Shown here piece after piece: positions 5,189 to 5,231 of a stretch of 5,231 bases of DNA. Location: NCBI GenBank assembly GCA_946479015.1, contig CAMLEQ010000295.1:1-5231 (forward strand), written 5' to 3'. Source of the stretch: an uncultured Gemmatimonadota bacterium. Lineage in GTDB: Bacteria; Gemmatimonadota; Gemmatimonadetes; Gemmatimonadales; Gemmatimonadaceae. Position numbers and translations under genes: made by a program. The notes beneath the pieces are model-generated. The model worked only from the letters and a program-made list of their open reading frames with translations, had not been told where the DNA came from and did no database searches. The first letter of the stretch is position 1. Every line of letters begins with the position of its first letter.

Positions 5189-5231
5189 GTGACCGTTCCC
5201 GACCAGCCGGATTCGACGACGCCGTGGACTC
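5189..5231 (+). CDS. Possible start of a further gene, cut by the window edge
   Basis: A GTG at 5189 opens a frame that stays open to the end (14 codons, beginning (M)TVPDQPDSTTPW). GGAGG at 5175-5179 ends nine bases before it. A TAGCGT box (5149-5154) about 35 bases upstream could be a -10. The product cannot be recognised from this fragment. The GTG at 5184 is excluded because TGA follows two codons later. Confidence 0.35.
   Translation, partial: MTVPDQPDSTTPWT

Noticed and set aside
1..5231. tRNA, rRNA, CRISPR, insertion sequence or prophage signals
   Set aside because: No cloverleaf-like segment, regular spaced repeats, transposase motif or terminal inverted repeats with target duplication were seen by eye on either strand.

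Overview
This is a very GC-rich bacterial chromosomal window (about 70% by eye) with compact, housekeeping-type gene content. There are no mobile elements, RNA genes or CRISPR repeats. The GT87-like protein, the 'FHLRHIAGS' type of DinB protein, CsaA and the thioredoxin-like ferredoxin would suit a high-GC Gemmatimonadota-like lineage or another high-GC soil phylum. That placement is inference from protein flavour only.

Left part, minus strand: a sulfur operon read right to left. Its order is a CysA2-type thiosulfate sulfurtransferase (1594-2481), an OsmC-family peroxidase-like protein (1130-1597, coupled by an ATGA overlap) and cysteine synthase CysK (91-1023). A strong hairpin at 13-48 closes the operon. 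Together the three suggest sulfane-sulfur handling, thiol or peroxide protection, and fixation of sulfide into cysteine.

The roughly 310 bases upstream of the sulfurtransferase hold the most interesting element. A consensus-like -35 (TTGACA) is placed to start a leaderless transcript exactly at the ATG of a 29-codon ORF with tandem Cys codons (2632-2721). The ORF is followed by mutually exclusive hairpins and an intrinsic terminator with a T-rich tail (2568-2600), all ahead of the sulfurtransferase. This has the architecture of a cysteine-responsive transcription attenuator.

Right part: csaA (2793-3125, minus) and a multi-membrane-span GT87-like glycosyltransferase (3124-4263, plus) are divergent, with start codons overlapping in a CATG. 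The glycosyltransferase tail overlaps a convergent DinB-family gene (4223-4741, minus). Divergent from dinB is an apparently leaderless (2Fe-2S) ferredoxin gene (4790-5110, plus). A possible new gene begins at 5189 and runs off the window.
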